The notes below the pieces were generated by a model. It ran no database searches. It had not been told where the DNA came from and saw only the letters and a list, made by a program, of their open reading frames with translations. Below are positions 1 to 12,732 of a stretch of DNA of 64,000 nt, one piece after another; within the stretch, counting starts at the first letter, position 1, and every line of letters starts with the position of its first letter. The position numbers and the translations under genes are program-made. The stretch is from the NCBI GenBank assembly GCA_032207245.1, contig CM063500.1, forward strand, positions 21,348,444 through 21,412,443. Reading direction: 5' to 3'. This DNA is from Pardosa pseudoannulata. Taxonomy: Eukaryota; Arthropoda; Arachnida; Araneae; Lycosidae.

Positions 1-42
1 TATATATATATATATGTATATGCATATGTATATACATGTGTG
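1..42. repeat. (TA)n microsatellite edge
   Basis: The window opens inside a TA-rich tract with interspersed TG and TGCA steps. It probably continues to the left. Confidence 0.85.
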
Positions 43-603
43 GCATGCTAAGAACAATTCATAGAGGAGATGATGTCTTGATCATATGTTTATTCATGAC
101 TAGTGCACAGTTTCACATCCAAACATCAAACATGGAGTCTTCGAATGGCTACAGTCTAACAAAGAAACTACATTTGTCTAAGGCTAATACAGCAAACCTT
201 TCTGAAGACACTCTTCTTAATTCTTAAGCATCAAGTTCTTTTATATCTAGTTATTAGTGATACCTGCGCCTTCAGTAAAGACTGTTTTGCATTTTTTGCA
301 ATTGGTATTTGTGTCTAGATATTTGACTAGTAAAGATATCCGTTTTAGCAGCTCTTAAATAAAGCTTTAACTAGACTTGTGCCGGTCTCTTTCAATGGCC
401 TCACTGCATCTTTATTACTGCTAGCTGATTAGGCTTCTCTTTGTCCAGTACCCAAGACAAGTAAAAACAATAGGGGCTACATAATTATTGAGACCAGCAG
501 GTATTATTTTGATGGATTACATATATATGCATATGAAATTTATTTTTTAATCAGTTTACAGACTGTACTTTTCATACATTTTTAATTGTATCTCTGGTGC
601 TTG
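43..603. other. AT-rich non-coding DNA, nothing recognised
   Basis: No exon-like, repeat or RNA signal was seen. The small ORF at 36-227 has no recognisable motif and is treated as chance. Confidence 0.5.
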
Positions 604-912
<309 letters not shown>

Positions 913-2880
913 CTATATCGGGGGTATTTTTTATTATTATAGCACATTTTCTACCAAATATTTTAATATATAATTTGTTGTATAAATACATATAAGAAAT
1001 ACGTAAGCGTGGCAATTCTATTTCTTAAACAGTTATTTTTTTAACATATTTTTCGTAACGGAAAATCTGTTCTTAGAAAATAACGATTTGCATCGTTTAT
1101 CTTATCTTGTCTCTACAAACAAAACTATCTTTCAAAATCTTTTATTTCTGCTTTTTTATATTCAATATTTATTTTAAAATAACAAAAAAAAGTCTTAGAA
1201 AATTGACTTCATGCCATGTCTGCGAGATAAAGAGCTGGCAGTCGAAATTTTAGAATCTATTGCATTTATTCAAAAATATACAGCCGATTGTACACTTCTT
1301 TTTACCCCCTTTTTTTCCTTTCTTTTTTTCTTCTTTTTATCTCCATCTCCATTGCCGAAAGCCATTTTGAAGATCTATGTCACAGAAACCCTTATAGATA
1401 GTTGTGTAGATGCAAATGCTCCGAGTCCATTCATCACGCGCTTCTGTTTTTGAAACACGATCCTGAGAGATGTCAAAATAAACACTTACTTGGACTTTAA
1501 AAGATAAACAAGCACTCGAGGATAAAAGTTCGATAAATAGGGATAGATTTTTTTGTTCTTCTTCAAATATCTTCTAAATTTGCAGAGAATAGGATGATGA
1601 ATAATGAACTGGTTTTTTTTTGTATTACCAGAGATATATATATTTATAAAAATATATAATGTATTTATTTTCTCAAATAAAATATTTAGATATGTATTTA
1701 TTTATTGTCGTTTTTTATATCGATTATATAAACGATATGAAAATATTGGATAAATTTACCCCCCTCCTTTAATTCCCAATTACTTAATTTCATAACAAAA
1801 TGAAATAACATACCTTATATTTATGTACTGTATATTATCCTTTAAAACATACGAATTATATTCATAATTTAAAAAAAAATTGATCAACTGTTGACTGTCT
1901 GCAATTTTTTCTAAGAAGCTCACTGATAAATTGATCGTAATCTTTACCAACCTGTCATAACGATTTAAAATTTCGATCTTTTGATACCAGATTTGCTTCC
2001 ATATCGACAAGCTGCATGTATGCGCGCAAGGCATTAAAAAGTGCATACGCTCCTTCTCAGTTCCGATAAAAATGTGTTGTCTTTTGCTTATCTGTCAACC
2101 ATTGACCACCAGCAGAGTGTGCGTATTTTTGAAAAATTGCAGGAAAAAGTATAATTCCAAACTCTTTAGTTCATTCTCCATTTCCCTAGGTTGAAGAGGA
2201 GAATTCTCGGAAAGTGAAACAACAGATAAGATAGATAGAAAAGAATGGGTTCCTTCAGAATATATTATGAATATTCCTTTGCTAGTTAAATTGAGGTTCA
2301 GAAACTGATCCCATTAACCAAAGTAACGATCACACAAAGCGATAATTCAACATAAAAATGAATAGAAGAAAAAACTTTTCAATTTTAATGGACTTGAATT
2401 CAGGTTTTTGTAAGCCATTCATCCATGCTAATAATAAAGTATACTTTGTAAAATAAGAGGTATTTAAACGTATAAGTATATTTAAAGTAATAGTAAAAAA
2501 TGTCTATTGCGAATTTTAAAATAAGGCTTAAAAATTGTTTTCGGAAAACAGTGGTTAACAAGTTCAAAGACACATTTTTAGTGCGTTTGAAATAATAAGT
2601 AACAGGAATAATTTTAACCCATTGCCTGTAATTCTCGATGTCAATTCTCAAATCAAATGCGCCAATTTAATACCTATGTGTATACATAATAATAAAAAAC
2701 TGCAATGAAAATTATATAAATAGATAGAGAGACAGATAGATAAATAAATGGATACATGCATACATCCATAGATTAATTGGAATATATACATGGGGGTGCA
2801 TGTGTGTATTTAAAAATTTTGTTATTTCTATACATTATTATAATAATTAATTAATATTATTTTCTAGTTAATGTTGGTAT
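913..2880. other. AT-rich non-coding DNA, nothing recognised
   Basis: This 2-kb stretch has homopolymer runs and short TAGA steps near 2715-2750. Several 70-90 codon ORFs occur, but none has a recognisable motif or splice context. I see no gene in it. Confidence 0.5.
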
Positions 2881-3439
2881 GTAACCCCTTGCATGTGACG
2901 CCCGAACTTAGGGCAATGCAAATGCGCCAATTTGGAATGCCCGACCTGATTTCAGGAAAGAGAAAAAATGGTATTTCACCCAAAATCTGTTCATTCAATG
3001 CATATTATTTAATTTACTAATTTTCCAATAGATACATACACTTTCTCTCTAAAAGTTTGGCAGTTTCTGGCCATTTATCGCTATTTCTCGGATACTGTAC
3101 AGGATTTCTGAAATTCAAAGGAATTTGAGAAGCATTTAATTCATGACATTTTATATAGATAATATTATTTTTGTATTAATTTATTTTTTATATATCCAGA
3201 AAATTATGTCATTTGATTTATTTTGCTGCAATTTAAGCAAAAAATTACTGCAATCCGTTAACATTTCCCATATATCTGAAAATACTGAAAATAGTATATA
3301 TTTCGTTTAAAATTTGGTTTCTTTTCAAAAATAATCTATTTGTAATATTTTAATGAGAATAATCAACAAAATTAAAAAGAATTTATTTTTTCTATTTCTG
3401 GCCGGTTTTTAAAAAAATATTGAACAGCCAAGGGGTTAA
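2881..3439. mobile_element. MITE with CCCCTTG ends at TTAA (piggyBac-type)
   Basis: The left end reads GTAACCCCTTGCATGTGA and the right end reads CAGCCAAGGGGTTAA, giving inverted CCCCTTG termini. The right flank is TTAA; the left is GTAA, taken as a mutated TTAA. Just inside the left end is a hairpin-like CCCGAACTTAGGG. The right subterminal block (CCGG followed by a T/A run) resembles the right end of the MITE at 26093-26469. TTAA duplication and C-rich termini are known features of piggyBac-superfamily elements. There is no transposase, so this is non-autonomous. The family label is inference. Confidence 0.6.
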
Positions 3440-4069
3440 GTACTGTTTAAATGAAAATAGAAAACAATACTATTTTATTAATTTTAATTTTACATAAAAT
3501 CTTTAACTCTAATCTACTCCTATTTTGCACTAATCCACCGTAATAGTAGCTTAATACTATTTGAGCTAATTTATGTAAATAAAGATATCTGTGTGATCAA
3601 ATTAGTTAAAGCGATAGACCTCAAATACCTTTGTTACTTGTAAAGAAATTGTTCATTGTTGACGATGTCTTCTTTTTGGATCAGTTGCTGTAAGATGCTC
3701 TGTGATCTACTTTTTATCTACTCGAGGGGTAACGAGAGCTAGAGAGTTACTTTCATACCTTTTGTCACTGAACTTAGATATTACTTAAATAATTTTCTTT
3801 TATATTTGACTTAAATAATAGATTAGGTAAATATGTGATAGTTTTAAATTTAATCATCGATTATTTCTTTGTTGCAAGCAGCTCTCAGCTAAAAAAACCC
3901 CATTTTTTTACGTGCCTCATAGGGTACTTTACAATTCTGGAAAATTAAAAATTTTACTGTTCCCGTCATATGACTGGCTTTATGACAGTTATAACAAGAG
4001 TGGTATTATTGAAAAAATTATGAGTATCCATATTTACTGTAACAATGTACTTTTATTATTTTCTGTGTC
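3440..4069. other. AT-rich non-coding DNA, nothing recognised
   Basis: This is flanking DNA between two MITEs. A short GC-richer patch near 3720-3750 has no recognisable identity. Confidence 0.45.
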
Positions 4070-4131
4070 GCCGGTCACTGGTGGCCCCCACGGCTCTGTA
4101 ACCAAGTCGAATGCCGGCCACTGGTGACCCC
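4070..4131. repeat. Pair of GC-rich quasi-palindromic 20-mers
   Basis: Two near-identical blocks, CGCCGGTCACTGGTGGCCCC at 4070 and TGCCGGCCACTGGTGACCCC at 4112, lie 42 bp apart. Each contains a near-palindrome around CACTGGTG. They lie just outside the MITE that begins at 4140 and echo its paired hairpin design, so they may be the end of another, degraded element. Confidence 0.6.
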
Positions 4132-4153
4132 AATAACAGTTAACCCTCTGACT

Positions 4154-4223
4154 GCTCATCCCGCGATTTCCACGGGCAATCCAAATGTAGCAAAATTTGC
4201 TCATCCCGCGATTTTCGCGGGCA
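4154..4223. repeat. Two direct 25-bp hairpin repeats inside the MITE
   Basis: Units at 4154-4178 and 4199-4223 share GCTCATCCCGCGATTT followed by a C-rich to G-rich complement. The second folds perfectly as CCCGCG-ATTTT-CGCGGG (4205-4221). Paired subterminal repeats next to a TIR are typical transposase-binding candidates; that role is inference. Confidence 0.7.
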
Positions 4224-4542
4224 TGTGTTTTTCTTCCTTTATTAAGAGACACATTCCGCCTTTTTACCGTTTAACTAGTGGAATAAATTATATACAGTAT
4301 TAGACATTTAATTAGGTAATAAATAGAATTGTATGACTAGAACTATTATAGTTATATTAGATAACAGAATGATAGATAGTATGTTATAAATAGAAACTAA
4401 CTATGTTAAAGTTGAAATTTATTATAAAATAAATGTTTTATGTGATAACATCTGAAATTAGTTTTTCTGAAAGTTTATTTTCTCATGATAAAAGTCAATA
4501 TAAAAAATCTTTTCTAGAAAAGAATTAGTATTTCAATTCTCC

Positions 4543-5091
<549 letters not shown>

Positions 5092-5250
5092 TTAAACTAT
5101 GCAAAAATACTATGCAATTTTTAAACAGATCTTGGTTTACAAATTGAGCAGTCAGAGGGTTAATGTGTTAATTAGAAACTTAGATGACAGTGCTACCCTT
5201 AACCTATTTTATCTGACGCTCTTAAAGAACACGGTGAATTTTTGTCCAGC

Positions 5251-5316
5251 TGTAGTCTCGAACCAGCAACTCTCATGTTAAGAAATTGCTGCTTTTCTCA
5301 CCTGAACTATGGCTTT
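5251..5316 (-). repeat. tRNA-like (SINE head or tRNA pseudogene)
   Basis: On the minus strand, TAGTTCAGGTG (5309-5299) matches a Pol III A box and GGTTCGAGAC (5264-5255) matches a B box, at tRNA-like spacing. The anticodon region does not give a convincing functional tRNA, so a SINE head or dead tRNA is more likely. Confidence 0.4.
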
Positions 5317-5417
5317 ACAAGGGTATCAGTCTAAATTACCACTATCAGTAAGGATGTTAGTAGCCGTTCAAAGCCATCTTTAATCTATACCTAATGATTA
5401 AATAAAACACCCCTACA

Positions 5418-5519
5418 TTAACTCCTTCAGAACCAGTGCGCTGGGAATGAAACGCAGTCATGGGACCGAACGTTCTGAAACCGAGCGCTGCTACTGGCAG
5501 GCGCATTTTAAGGAGTTAA
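5418..5519. mobile_element. 102-bp TTAA mini-element
   Basis: TTAACTCCTT at 5418-5427 is matched by AAGGAGTTAA at 5510-5519. The interior is partly self-complementary (TTCAGAACC near 5427 and CGTTCTGAA near 5471). It is probably a minimal derivative of the same TTAA-flanked MITE group. Confidence 0.55.
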
Positions 5520-5525
5520 GCCTAG

Positions 5526-6682
5526 TCTATATATAAAAATGAATTTGTGTGTGTGTGTGTCTGTCTGTCTGTCTGTATGTATGTATGTATGTTCTCTATA
5601 GACTCAAAAACTATCCATCCAATCGCCGTGAAAATTTAGGAAATGTTTAGGTATATCCCTGGGAAGGTTTTTGTAAATTTTCAACGTTCGAAATTCATTC
5701 CTTCCCCCTTTTTCGAGCATTTCATGTCATTATTCCAAGCATTATTTTCCCCGGTTAAACGCAAACGATTAAGTTTTTAATTTATCGCATCATATCTAAG
5801 GGAAAGAAGCAATGTTTCTAGCAATGTGACGTCATCCCAAGTAATTGTTTTAAACGCAGTTTTCCACGGTTAAAAGCAGGAGATTAAAATGTTCAATTCA
5901 TCACATAATAAATAGGCGAAAATGATATTTTTCTATAATTATGACGTCATTCATTTAAATATTTCATTTATTCATTTCTTATTTTATATTATTTAAAATC
6001 GTCTGCTTAGTATCTATTCGATTTGAACTGAAATTTGAGATATAAAGTGATTCACTTTCATTTCTATGTGACGCAAATTATAGCATTTTTATATGAGAAC
6101 TAATTTTAAATTTAATTCTTGGTTCATTTTTATGTTACAATGAAATGCATATCAACAATATTCTAAGTACAAAAAGTACAAATTTCAGTGACTCTCATGG
6201 CCAAATAAAACCTATCATTTTATATAGTTATCTTCATATTCATATGGTTGTCGATATGAATGTGTGTTTCTGTTTCATACAAAACTATGTGGTTTGTCAT
6301 AAATTTCCTTAATTTTGGAAAACATTTATTACTACCAACAAAATTAGCACTGTTGCTGTCAAAACCTGTGCTTCCTATTCTATCACGTAATATGACAAGA
6401 TCTGTTAACTTTGCTAATCAACGTACAGTAGTAATACAGTAATGCAATTTAGGGTTAAGCTTATATTTTACAATAAAAAAAGTTTGAGCAAATTTAATAT
6501 AAGACAAATTCGATTATAAAAACTGAATAATGTTATAATACGCTTATGATAGAAATATATAAACATGCCAATGACTCGAACTGAACTGTGACGAATTTAG
6601 AGAGTTATTCACGAAAAATAAATCTTTGTTTAAAAGTAATATATTAAGTTCACCGTAGCGAAGCACGGGCAAACTTGCTAGT
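5526..6682 (+). mobile_element. Non-autonomous Helitron-like element
   Basis: The 5' end is TCTATATATAAAAATGAA followed by GT/CTGT/ATGT simple repeats. The 3' end is CCGTAGCGAAGCACGG, which folds into a hairpin (CCGT/ACGG with inner GC-GAA-GC), then a short spacer and CTAGT (6678-6682), matching the Helitron CTRRT end. The base after the end is T, as expected. No RepHel helicase is encoded, so the element is non-autonomous. The family call relies on the 5' TC, the 3' hairpin and CTRRT; there is no target-site duplication to confirm it. Confidence 0.65.
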
Positions 6683-6704
6683 TTTATAAAAAAATTTCCT
6701 ATAA

Positions 6705-9187
6705 AATCATCATTTTAATATAATGACCACAATTTTACAAATTATGTATATAAGATGCTATTACTTAATATGTATTAATATAAATAATATTCCGTCAATA
6801 GAATAAAATGAGAATGAAATATGAAAATACTAGAATTATAAATATGCAAAAGAAAATAAATACTATACATGTAAATATATAATTACAAAAACTACATATT
6901 TATATGTAATTTAAAAAGAAGAAAATTGAGTAATAATAATCTGCATATAATAAAATTCGAAATTAAAACTGCTTCAGTGTAGCAACTAAAACTCAGGAAT
7001 GGCAAAATTTCTAAAAGTCTGTTCTTTGCCACGTCCATATTAAAAAACTGTTTTGCAAACATAGCTTTTGTGAAAACGTGTAATTTTAGATACGGTTTCT
7101 TTATTATGCACATTAGAATCACTTTCATTCATCATTTGAGTTATTTAACTCTTAGTTAAGTATCCATGGCTAACGACAGGAGACTGAATAATACCATCCC
7201 ATATTACCAGGATTTTACAAACCACACCCATAAATATTTCAACTTCCGCAATAATCAGCTGTATGCACTTCACCATATTTTTCTTATGTATCCTTCACAC
7301 TATGGCCAATTGTTCACTATTTCCTGATAGTTACCTTGAACGTTGGTTCAAGGGTTGCATCCACACGATGGGCCACTAAATGAGCTGAACGCGGGGATTC
7401 GTCTATAGGGTTTACTGCGCACTTAAGTTGCGCATCTGGTTGCCTTTGATCTTTTTAGAAAAACCGTCTCCGAAGCCCTCATTCGCCAAGGCTATTTTAT
7501 TGTCTGCCGCCATTGACCACGAATACACCATACCCCCTCCAGATGGTGGCGATGGCTTGCAGTGGACCATAGTGTGGAAGGGCCTTTTCAAAAAGTAAAA
7601 AAACCAATGAAAGACGCAGATGTAACTTTAACCCATACGAGCACTTTTGGAGAGCCTTGAGTCCCAGTTTATTTACATAAATAAATCTATGAAATCCAGA
7701 TGTCTCAAACAGAAATAAATGGCTGTACATAAAAGTTAAATGATATATGTGTTAACTGGGGTGTAAACCGTTTCCGTTTAAAGCCATCTAGTAAGATTTA
7801 AAAATTCAAATAAAACCTTCCGAGTTCCGATCACGTATACGAGACTCATACCAATTGGAGATCTTGGAAGAGTGGAATCACTGCGTCGTGTCAACGAAGC
7901 ATTGGTCGCGAACTGGTTAAGCTATACGTAATGATTAAATAAACAAACCCTACATTAAGGTAGAGGTTATTTTACTTTCTAAATAAATCCTATCTAATTG
8001 TGTACCTTCTTGTAGTTAAAAATAAATCCATTTAGAAAAATATCCATGAGAGCATTTCTTACATATCATTTTTCTTAATCCCAAACATGGAGTTAAACTT
8101 TATTGGTAATACTATAACATACCTTCTAGTGTAACGACAATAATAAATTCTATTATACAAGTTTTATAAATTTTTCCTGTTAATCTAAAATTACTTTCCA
8201 TATATTACTAAAAAATTTTCTAAACTCTTTCACTATCTTTATAATATTCGATTAGTGGGAAACGTTCTAAAAATACTTTCACTAAAGAAATATTTCTTTT
8301 CTTATAAAAAACTTTTTCTTCCAAAGATTTTCACAGCTTTAATATTTTTTAGTTATTAATTTTTTACGTAAACATCTCTGCACTTTTTAATAATTTTTTT
8401 AGCAATACATTGGGTACAACATGCATCAAAAGGATATTAAGTTATTGAATAAAGAGAAAATTTTTACACTGAAGGAAATTTCAGTGGTTATGCAATGTTC
8501 ACATATTTCCTTTATGTATTTTGGGCATGTATTTTTTATTCATAAAATAAGAAACACATGTTTAAATATTTGCTTTAATTATCATGTCTTTGAATTTAAC
8601 GATATATAAACAAATTGAATTATATCCTCTAATTTAAAGCTAGATTCACTATTTCTCAATAAATATTTAGTCTAAAGATAGGAAAATTTAAGGTTTACTC
8701 GGAGAGTTCCACATAGGTGTGCAAACATGTATGGAGCAATTAACAAAAAAGACTACTATGATGTGGAAATTCAGCGACGGAATATTGTAGGTAAAGAGAT
8801 GAAAATTGGACCACCGGCTTTAAATGACATAGGGTTTTAATGAAACAAAAAATAGCCGATAGAGGGTACTATATATGTCAAAAGCCATAATTATCAAAGT
8901 AATTGATTTTTAGCAAAGATGATGTGCTCTAGTATACAGGCTCAACACGTCGGACACAATTCATCAATGATGCATGCAAGTCGAAGGAGAATGTTGTGAA
9001 CAGCATTGTAGAGTATATTATAATTTTTAACTTAAAAAAGTATATAGCTTTTAATAAATGTCATAAATATCTGATTGGAGCCGCGATATCTCAGTTGTCA
9101 GAGGTAACGATCTTGTAAGAGGTTTCGGGTTTGGAACCCGAGCCAGCCTAAAATCCGGCCTGTTCATTAAAAGTGACAGGGACACGT
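6705..9187. repeat. Tandem duplication copy 1 (2.48 kb)
   Basis: The sequence from AATCATCATTTTAATATAAT at 6705 recurs at 9188 and stays alignable for the whole unit, including the 7.38-7.74 kb block and the 8.42-8.61 kb AT-rich block. Divergence is a few percent with small indels. Both breakpoints share AATCATCA. The unit ends in a SINE fragment (9078-9188). Confidence 0.92.
7375..7740 (-). pseudogene. GC-richer coding-like block, copy 1, unknown
   Basis: This block is GC-richer than its surroundings and is duplicated at 9862-10223. The minus-strand frame contains HYGPLQAIATIWRGYG in this copy. A one-base A-run length difference near 7595 shifts the frame relative to copy 2, where the alternative reading (PPSGGGMVYSWTMAADDK) is open. 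I do not recognise a protein family. It is more likely a fragment of a dispersed repeat than a host exon. Confidence 0.3.
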
Positions 9188-9188
9188 A
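9078..9188 (+). mobile_element. tRNA-derived SINE fragment (copy 1)
   Basis: A tRNA-like head (A-box-like TATCTCAGTTG, B-box-like GGGTTTGGAACCC) is followed by GTTCATTAAAAGTGACAGGG and ACACGTAAT. The same downstream motif starts the SINE at 35283. The fragment is cut by the tandem-duplication junction at 9188. Confidence 0.55.
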
Positions 9189-9861
9189 ATCATCATTTTA
9201 ATATAATGACCACAATTTTACAAATTATGTATATAAGATGCTATTACTTAATATGTATCAATATAAATAATATTCCGTCAATAGAATGAAATGTGAATGA
9301 AATATGTAAAATACTAGAATTATAAATATGCAAAAGAAAATAAATACTATACATGTAAATATATAATTACAAAAACTACATATTTATATGTAATTTAAAA
9401 AGAAGAAAATTGAGTAATAATAATCAGTATATAATAAAATTCGAAATTAAAACTGCTTCAGTGTAGCAACTAAAATGCAGGAATGGCAAAATTTCTAAAA
9501 GCTGTTCTTTGCCACGTCCATACTAAAAAAGTGTTTTGCAAACATAGCTTTTGTGAAAAAGTGTATTTTTAGATTCGGTTTCTTTATTATGCACATTAGA
9601 ATCACTTTCATTCATCATTTGAGTTATTTAACTCTTAGTTAAGTATCCATGGCTAACGAAAGGAAACTGAATGTAATACCATCCCATATTACCAGGATTT
9701 TACAAACACACCCATAAATATTTCAACTTCCACAATAATCAGCTGGATGCACTTCACCATATTTTCCTTATATATCCTTCACACTATGGCCAATTGTTCA
9801 CTACTTCCTGATGGTTACCTTGAACGATGGTTCAAGGGTTGCATCCACACGATGGGCCACT

Positions 9862-10223
9862 AAATGAGCTGAACGCGGGGATTCGTCCATAGGGTCTACT
9901 GCGCACTTAAGTTGCGCATCTGGTTGCCTTTGATCTTTTTAGAAAAACCGTCTCCGAAGCCCTCATTCGCCAAGGCTATTTTATCGTCTGCCGCCATTGT
10001 CCACGAATACACCATACCCCCTCCAGATGGTGGCGATGGCTTGCAGTGGACCATAGTGTGGAAGGGCCTTTGCAAAAAGTAAAAAACCAATGAAAGACGC
10101 AGATGTAACTTTAACCCATACGTGCACTTTTGGAGAGCCTTGAGTCCCAGTTTATTTACATAAATAAATCTATGAAATCCAGATGTCTCAAACAGAAATA
10201 AATGGCTGTACATAAAAGTTAAA
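9862..10223 (-). pseudogene. GC-richer coding-like block, copy 2, unknown
   Basis: Paralogue of 7375-7740 with a longer open minus-strand frame (105 codons, 9896-10213). No domain is recognised. The open frame depends on an A-run length that differs from copy 1, which argues against recent constraint on the protein. Confidence 0.3.
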
Positions 10224-10436
10224 TGATATATGTGTTAACTGGGGTGTAAACCGTTTCCGTTTAAAGCCATGTAATAACATTTAAAAATTCAAATAAAACC
10301 TTCCGATTTCCGATCACATATACGAGACTCATATCAATTGGAGATCATATCAATTGAAGAGTGGAATCACTGGGTCGTGTCAACGAAGCATTGGTCAAGA
10401 ACGGGTTAAGCTATAAGTAATGATTAAATAAACAAA

Positions 10437-10757
10437 CCCTACATTAAGGGTTGGTTGGTTGGTTGGAGTTTTACGGCGCAAGGTCCTGTTTAGAACATAA
10501 GCGCCAAGCACAAGGTGTTTTCATAAAAACAAGACCTAACTGATAAAAGAGCCCTAACCTAATAACAGAACAAGGTAAAACCGTACCAGTTTAATAAAGT
10601 TATAAAAAAGTCTGCAATGTAAAAACTCAATTACACCAGATAGGTATGTAAAAGGTAAAAATGATGAAACATTAAAAAGCTAAAAGCACAATAAATTTTA
10701 ATTAAAAGATGTAAAAAATACTAAAACACTTCATAGAAAAAAGCCCTACATTAAGGG
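10437..10757 (-). mobile_element. Retroposon, 293 bp, (CCAA)n tail, 14-bp TSD
   Basis: The insert 10451-10743 is flanked by perfect 14-bp duplications CCCTACATTAAGGG at 10437-10450 and 10744-10757. The empty site is visible in copy 1 near 7951 (CCCTACATTAAGG). On the minus strand the element ends CCGTAAAACTCC followed by (AACC)n, a simple-repeat 3' tail as in SINEs or short LINE ends. No Pol III boxes are obvious. The insertion postdates the tandem duplication. Confidence 0.85.
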
Positions 10758-11863
10758 AGAGGTTATTTTACTTTCTAAATAAATCTTATCTAATTGTGTA
10801 CCTTCTTGTAGTTAAAAAATAAATCCATTTAGAAAAAATATCTTTGAGAGCATTTCTTATATCATTATTCCTAATCCCAAACATGGAGTTAAACTTACCT
10901 TCTAGTGTAACGACAATTAATAAATTCTATTATACAAGTTTTTAATTTTTTTTGTTAATCTAAAATTACTTTCCATATATTGCTAAAAATTTTCTAAACT
11001 CTTTCACTATCTTTATAATATTCGATTAGTGGGAAACGTTCTAAAAATACCTTCACTAAAGAAGTATTTCTTTTCTTATAAAAAACTTTTTCTTCCAAAG
11101 ATTTTCCCAGCTTTAATAGTTTTTAGTTATTAATTTTTTACGTAAACATCTCTGCACTTTTTAATACTTTTTTTTAGCAATATATTGCGTACAAAATGCA
11201 TCAAGATGATATTAAATTATTGAATAAAGGAGAAAATTTTTATACTGAAGGAAATTTCTCTGGTTATGCTTTTCAATGTTCACATATTTCCTTTATGTAT
11301 TTTGTGCATGTATTTTTTATTCATAAAATAAGAAACACCTGTTTAAATATTTGCTTTAATTATCATGTCTTTCAAATTAACGATATATAAACAAATTGAA
11401 TTATATCCTCTAATTTAAAGCTAGATTCACTATTTCTCGATAAATATTTAGTCTAAAGATAGGAAAATGTAAGGTCTCCTCGGAGAATGTGAGCATATTC
11501 CACACATGTATGAAAACTCGTATGGAGTAGATAATACAAAAGTCCATTATGATGTGGAAATTCAGCGATGGAATATTGTAGGTAAAGAGTTAAATATTAA
11601 CCCACCGGTTTTAAATGACATGGGGTTTTAATGAAACAAAAATCAGAGGACAGATGGCACTATGTATGATGTCAAAAGCCATAATTAGTAAAGTAATTGA
11701 TTTTTAGCGAAGATGATGTGCTCTAGTATAAATGCTCAACACGTTGGCCACAATTTCATCAATTATGTATATAAGTCGAGGGAGAATGTTGTGAATAGCT
11801 TTGTAGAGTATATTATAATTTTTAACTTTATCCAGCTTTTAATAAATGTTATAAATATCTGTT

Positions 11864-11956
11864 TGGAGCTCAGTCGTCAAAGGCAGCGATCTTGTGAGAG
11901 GTTTTGGGTTTGTAACCCAAGCCAGCCTAAAATCCGCCGTGTTTATTAAAGGTGAC
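11864..11956 (+). mobile_element. tRNA-derived SINE fragment (copy 2)
   Basis: Paralogue of 9078-9188 (GGTTTTGGGTTTGTAACCC B-box region). It is interrupted at GTGAC, immediately followed by TGTCATAACG of the LTR-like sequence. Confidence 0.5.
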
Positions 11957-12662
11957 TGTCATAACGTTCCATTTAGTTAATTTTAATTACTTTTCATTTA
12001 GTTCCCATTTAAGTCTATAAGCTTCCTTTAAAAATTCCTTATGTGTAACTTTCCTGCCGTGCTCCCAATTATCACGTTGGTGAGGCGAAAAACCTATTTT
12101 TTTATCGCATAAGACGCCCTGGATATTCAATCAGTTGACATCACACATACCAGGAGCGTCACGTGGTGTTCTCCTTGGCGAGCGCTGCGCTGCAATAGCT
12201 TTATAATTTTCGCCCTTTTTTGATTATATGACATACCCCTCTCCACACATTGGCATGTTTTAGTCCTGCGCTTGGCGGTTTCCCACCGTGTCACCAGGCA
12301 AATGGAATGTTGATGATTTTCCCAGACTGGCGGTTCTCATCCGGTGGACAGGATGGAGAAGAAAAGAAGGCTCTCTACATCCCGCATGCTGAGGATGCTC
12401 TCCAAAAGCCGTCCTCCATAATCATCTTACTTTTTAGTCTATTTTTGTTGCTTCCCTTATATTATTTTTTTATCAATTGGCTTCTATTAATTTTTATTTT
12501 AATTTTATATTAATTATCAATAAACAGTATTAAATCAGTAACTTCTCCTTTCCTTTTATTTTAATGCTTATTGTGTTCCTTTTTTTAATTTAAAATTTAA
12601 ACTTAAGTTAAAAAAAAGCCAAGTTCAATTTAATATTAAATATTGGGTTAAGGCCATAACGT
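11957..12662 (+). mobile_element. Putative solo LTR
   Basis: A GC-richer block begins TGTCATAACGTTCC exactly where the duplicated SINE is broken. It carries a promoter-like GC-rich middle, an AATAAA at 12519, and ends near GGCCATAACG (about 12662). LTR-style TG start, length near 700 bp and internal polyadenylation signal support an LTR. A clear CA end and 5-bp duplication were not found, so the right boundary is uncertain. The 87-codon ORF within it (12250-12513) is probably not a gene. Confidence 0.4.
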
Positions 12663-12732
12663 GTATTGCCACTATGCGTCACCCACTTAATTATTATATT
12701 TTTATTGTCTTTTCTATGGGATTCTCTTTCAG

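Larger units (their letters stand above)
9188..11956. repeat. Tandem duplication copy 2
   Basis: Second copy of the 2.48-kb unit. It is longer because of a 293-bp retroposon insertion (10451-10743). It ends abruptly at GTGAC (11952-11956), where an LTR-like sequence begins, so its SINE tail is truncated relative to copy 1. Confidence 0.92.

Noticed and set aside
4156..4223. CRISPR-like short repeats
   Set aside because: Only two copies, in a eukaryotic transposon, with no further spacers or cas genes.
8421..8609. Paired small ORFs (8421-8609 and 11196-11390) as a duplicated gene
   Set aside because: Very AT-rich, with indels between copies that do not respect codons; explained by the tandem duplication.
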